Origin: Hydrogenophaga sp.
GTDB taxonomy: Bacteria > Pseudomonadota > Gammaproteobacteria > Burkholderiales > Burkholderiaceae_C
Direction of reading: 5' to 3'
NCBI GenBank assembly: GCA_016790705.1
Contig: JAEUOT010000068.1
Span: forward strand, 1 to 64,000
DNA length: 64,000 nucleotides
Positions 62,551-64,000 of this stretch are shown piece after piece; within the stretch, counting starts at the first letter, position 1; the number at the start of each line of letters is the position of its first letter. Both the position numbers and the translations under genes were made by a program. The notes under the pieces are model-generated. The model searched no databases. It had not been told where the DNA came from and saw nothing but the letters and a program-made list of their open reading frames with translations.

Positions 62551-62579
62551 GGTTTTCAATTTATATCTAAAACCGCGGT
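62551..62579. promoter_or_regulatory. Symmetrical A/T-rich control element
   Basis: In the divergent region between the DUF6471 gene and the gene at 62637, GGTTTT (62551-62556) and AAAACC (62569-62574) face each other across an A/T-rich centre, and ACCGCGGT (62572-62579) is itself a palindrome. The contrast with the GC-rich surroundings suggests a promoter/operator; the binding protein is unknown, the LexA-like or DUF6471 product being candidates. Confidence 0.35.
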
Positions 62580-62636
62580 TGGCGACCCACTAGACGGGGA
62601 ATCAGGCCCTTGCCTCATTCCCCAGGGAGTCACCCC

Positions 62637-62930
62637 ATGAAAGTCAAAGTCAGGACACTTCGCCATGACGGCATCGACGTCAAAAGCACGGACCTTCAAG
62701 CCGCGCCGCCGCACGTGGGCTTGCTGCGTGTCGAAGAGGCCCGCGACCCTCAGTTGAGCCGCCAGGTTGTGCGCGCCAGGCTGCTGACCCCTGGAACAGA
62801 CAAAGACATCCTGCGCGAGCTGTTGGATGCCCGACTGCTGTGGGCCGATGCCGGCCAAATGCGCCTGACGGGCTTCGAGCAGCACGGCGCCGTGAGCTAC
62901 GCCCAGACCTGGTCCGTGGAGCTGGGCTGA
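62637..62930 (+). CDS. Unknown small protein upstream of IS1595-type transposase
   Basis: The 97-residue protein starts at the ATG at 62637 with AGGGAG upstream (KVKVRTLRHDGIDVKSTDLQAAPPHVGLLRVEEARDPQLSRQVVRARLLTPGTDKDILRELLDARLLWADAGQMRLTGFEQHGAVSYAQTWSVEL). It has mixed strand/helix content, no membrane segments and no family I recognise. It is translationally coupled to the next gene (TGATG). Confidence 0.6.
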   Translation: MKVKVRTLRHDGIDVKSTDLQAAPPHVGLLRVEEARDPQLSRQVVRARLLTPGTDKDILRELLDARLLWADAGQMRLTGFEQHGAVSYAQTWSVELG

Positions 62931-63631
62931 TGCTTCGCGTCTCGATTCACCACTCAGCCCTTGCTGACCGGAGCACCGGCAACCTGTGTGCGCTGTTGGA
63001 AGTGGTCTATGCCAAGCAGTCCATCATGGCCGACTACGTCGTTGGTCTGGGCCTGAGCGGTGAAGGCCAGCGCGAGCCTGCCGCGGTTCTGAACTACCCT
63101 CGCTGGGCGGGCAGTCTGTGGGACCTGGTGGTCCGCGCCCTGGGCGCCAGCCTGTACGGCAACCGACCCATTCCACCGGCTGACAAGCCTGACCGCCGCT
63201 GCGCCTACTCCACCAAGCTGTGCGCAGTCATCGAAGGCAGTGACGCCCAGCGCTCTGGGCTCCTGCTGGGCAGCGCCTCTGTGATGCAAGACGGGAAAGA
63301 GCGCGGCCGGTATGTCGTCGAGCTGCAGGAGGACATCCTGGGCACGCACCGCGGAAGGCTGGTGTTTGGCACCAAGCGCCTGAACCCCGCAGAACTGCTT
63401 CTTCGGGCGGCCTGCCAAGCCTTGTACGGGGCCGAGCAGCCCGGCGCTCGACCGGCGCTCATCGTGCCGTCGGTCCTCAAGGTCGAGGGGGTGGACCACT
63501 TCGACATCGAAGGCCTTCGCGAGCCCGCGCGCACAGGCTTCAAGCGATACCTGGCCCGCCAGTATCCGACCGCTCAAGAACTCGTTCTGGGGCGGGCCGA
63601 GGACTACGCAGAGTTCCTTGCCAAGGGCTGA
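62930..63631 (+). CDS. Unknown protein in the transposase operon
   Basis: The 233-residue protein starts at the ATG overlapping the previous stop (TGATG). It reads MLRVSIHHSALADRSTGNLCALLEVVYAKQSIMADYVVGLGL, then a middle part with YPRWAGSLWDLVVRALGASLYGNRPIPP, and ends KRYLARQYPTAQELVLGRAEDYAEFLAKG. No known domain is recognised. The transposase start follows three bases after its stop, so the three genes probably form one transcript. Its role in the element, accessory transposition factor or passenger, is open. Confidence 0.6.
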   Translation: MLRVSIHHSALADRSTGNLCALLEVVYAKQSIMADYVVGLGLSGEGQREPAAVLNYPRWAGSLWDLVVRALGASLYGNRPIPPADKPDRRCAYSTKLCAVIEGSDAQRSGLLLGSASVMQDGKERGRYVVELQEDILGTHRGRLVFGTKRLNPAELLLRAACQALYGAEQPGARPALIVPSVLKVEGVDHFDIEGLREPARTGFKRYLARQYPTAQELVLGRAEDYAEFLAKG

Positions 63632-63634
63632 ACC

Positions 63635-64000
63635 ATGGCGACCGCTGCCCGCTACAGCCCCAAGCTGTTCCCGCTGCGCCAGCGCACCGGCACAGCAGCC
63701 CATCACCTGTCCAAGCGGGCGGTGGACTTCGGCCAGGAGGACCTGACCGCGCTGAGCGAGAAAGAGGCTGTGCTCCTGCTGGCCAAGCTGCGCTGGGGGT
63801 CGGACGAGGAGATGCCCTGCCCGCACTGCGGGACGATGGACAGCCACTACTGGACGGCCAAGGAGCTGCGCTGGAAGTGCAAGGGCTGCGGAAAGCGTTT
63901 TTCAGCCACGTCCGGCTCGGTCCTGGCCGACCACAAGCTGCCGGTGGCCAAGATTCTCAAGATGGTCTACTCCTGGGCGACAAGTTCATCCGGGACGCCC
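63635..64000 (+). CDS. IS1595-family transposase, N-terminal part
   Basis: The frame runs from the ATG at 63635 off the end of the window (122 codons seen). The N-terminus has the zinc ribbon (EEMPCPHCGTMDSHYW and RWKCKGCGKRFSATSGSVLADHKLP) followed by KILKMVYSWAT, the typical start of IS1595 (ISXO2-like) transposases. The DDE catalytic domain would lie outside the window. It is coupled to the two unknown genes upstream. Confidence 0.82.
   Translation, partial: MATAARYSPKLFPLRQRTGTAAHHLSKRAVDFGQEDLTALSEKEAVLLLAKLRWGSDEEMPCPHCGTMDSHYWTAKELRWKCKGCGKRFSATSGSVLADHKLPVAKILKMVYSWATSSSGTP

Overview
The window is a betaproteobacterial chromosome, most likely Comamonadaceae (Burkholderiales). This is judged from the housekeeping block on the right (icd, monomeric icd, sodB, xseA, exbBD, lpxK, kdsB, adk), the high GC content, and the close resemblance of the catabolic genes to those of Comamonas sp. 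E6 and Burkholderia. Family names come from reading the translations; no database search was run.

Positions 1-47560 are the greater part of an integrative and conjugative element (ICE) of the Tn4371 type. Its left end lies outside the window. The left backbone (1-7256) carries DUF2958, DUF2285, an AlpA-type HTH protein, RepA with three iteron-like repeats, ParA with a small partner, DUF2840, the TraF peptidase and a VirD2-like relaxase. The right backbone (32285-47559) carries a LysR regulator (TraR), an EexN-like lipoprotein, TraG, a CopG-type protein, the mating-pair genes trbBCDEJLFGI, DUF2274, an AlpA-like protein and a P4-type tyrosine integrase. The integrase lies just beyond the 3' end of host icd.

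Between relaxase and traR (7302-32029) sits the cargo, which holds pathways for all three phthalate isomers. (1) tphR < > tphC-tphA2-tphA3-tphB-tphA1 handles terephthalate. (2) iphR < > iphA-iphC-iphB-iphD handles isophthalate and is followed by the transporter membrane subunits tpiB-tpiA. (3) An ortho-phthalate cluster holds ophE (a nadC paralogue), a hemerythrin, a TauE-like protein and a Bug receptor on the minus strand, ophA1-ophB-marR on the plus strand, and ophC-ophA2 on the minus strand. The first two branches lead to protocatechuate through a cis-dihydrodiol; the third adds a decarboxylation. No protocatechuate ring-cleavage gene is present, so the host must supply it. Three receptors and one TctAB-type membrane pair suggest shared uptake. 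The cargo shows its assembly: a diverged copy of the relaxase 3' end lies between the tph and iph modules, and a transposase-dead IS5-family element and a truncated lysR lie between the iph and oph modules.

Positions 47744-58472 are ordinary host genes. Positions 58520-64000 look like a second accessory segment: a small membrane protein, a DUF6035/CoiA-like putative nuclease divergent from a possible ADP-ribosyltransferase-fold protein with a tiny coupled partner, a LexA-like repressor with its own operator, a DUF6471 protein, and two unknown genes coupled to an IS1595-type transposase that runs off the window.
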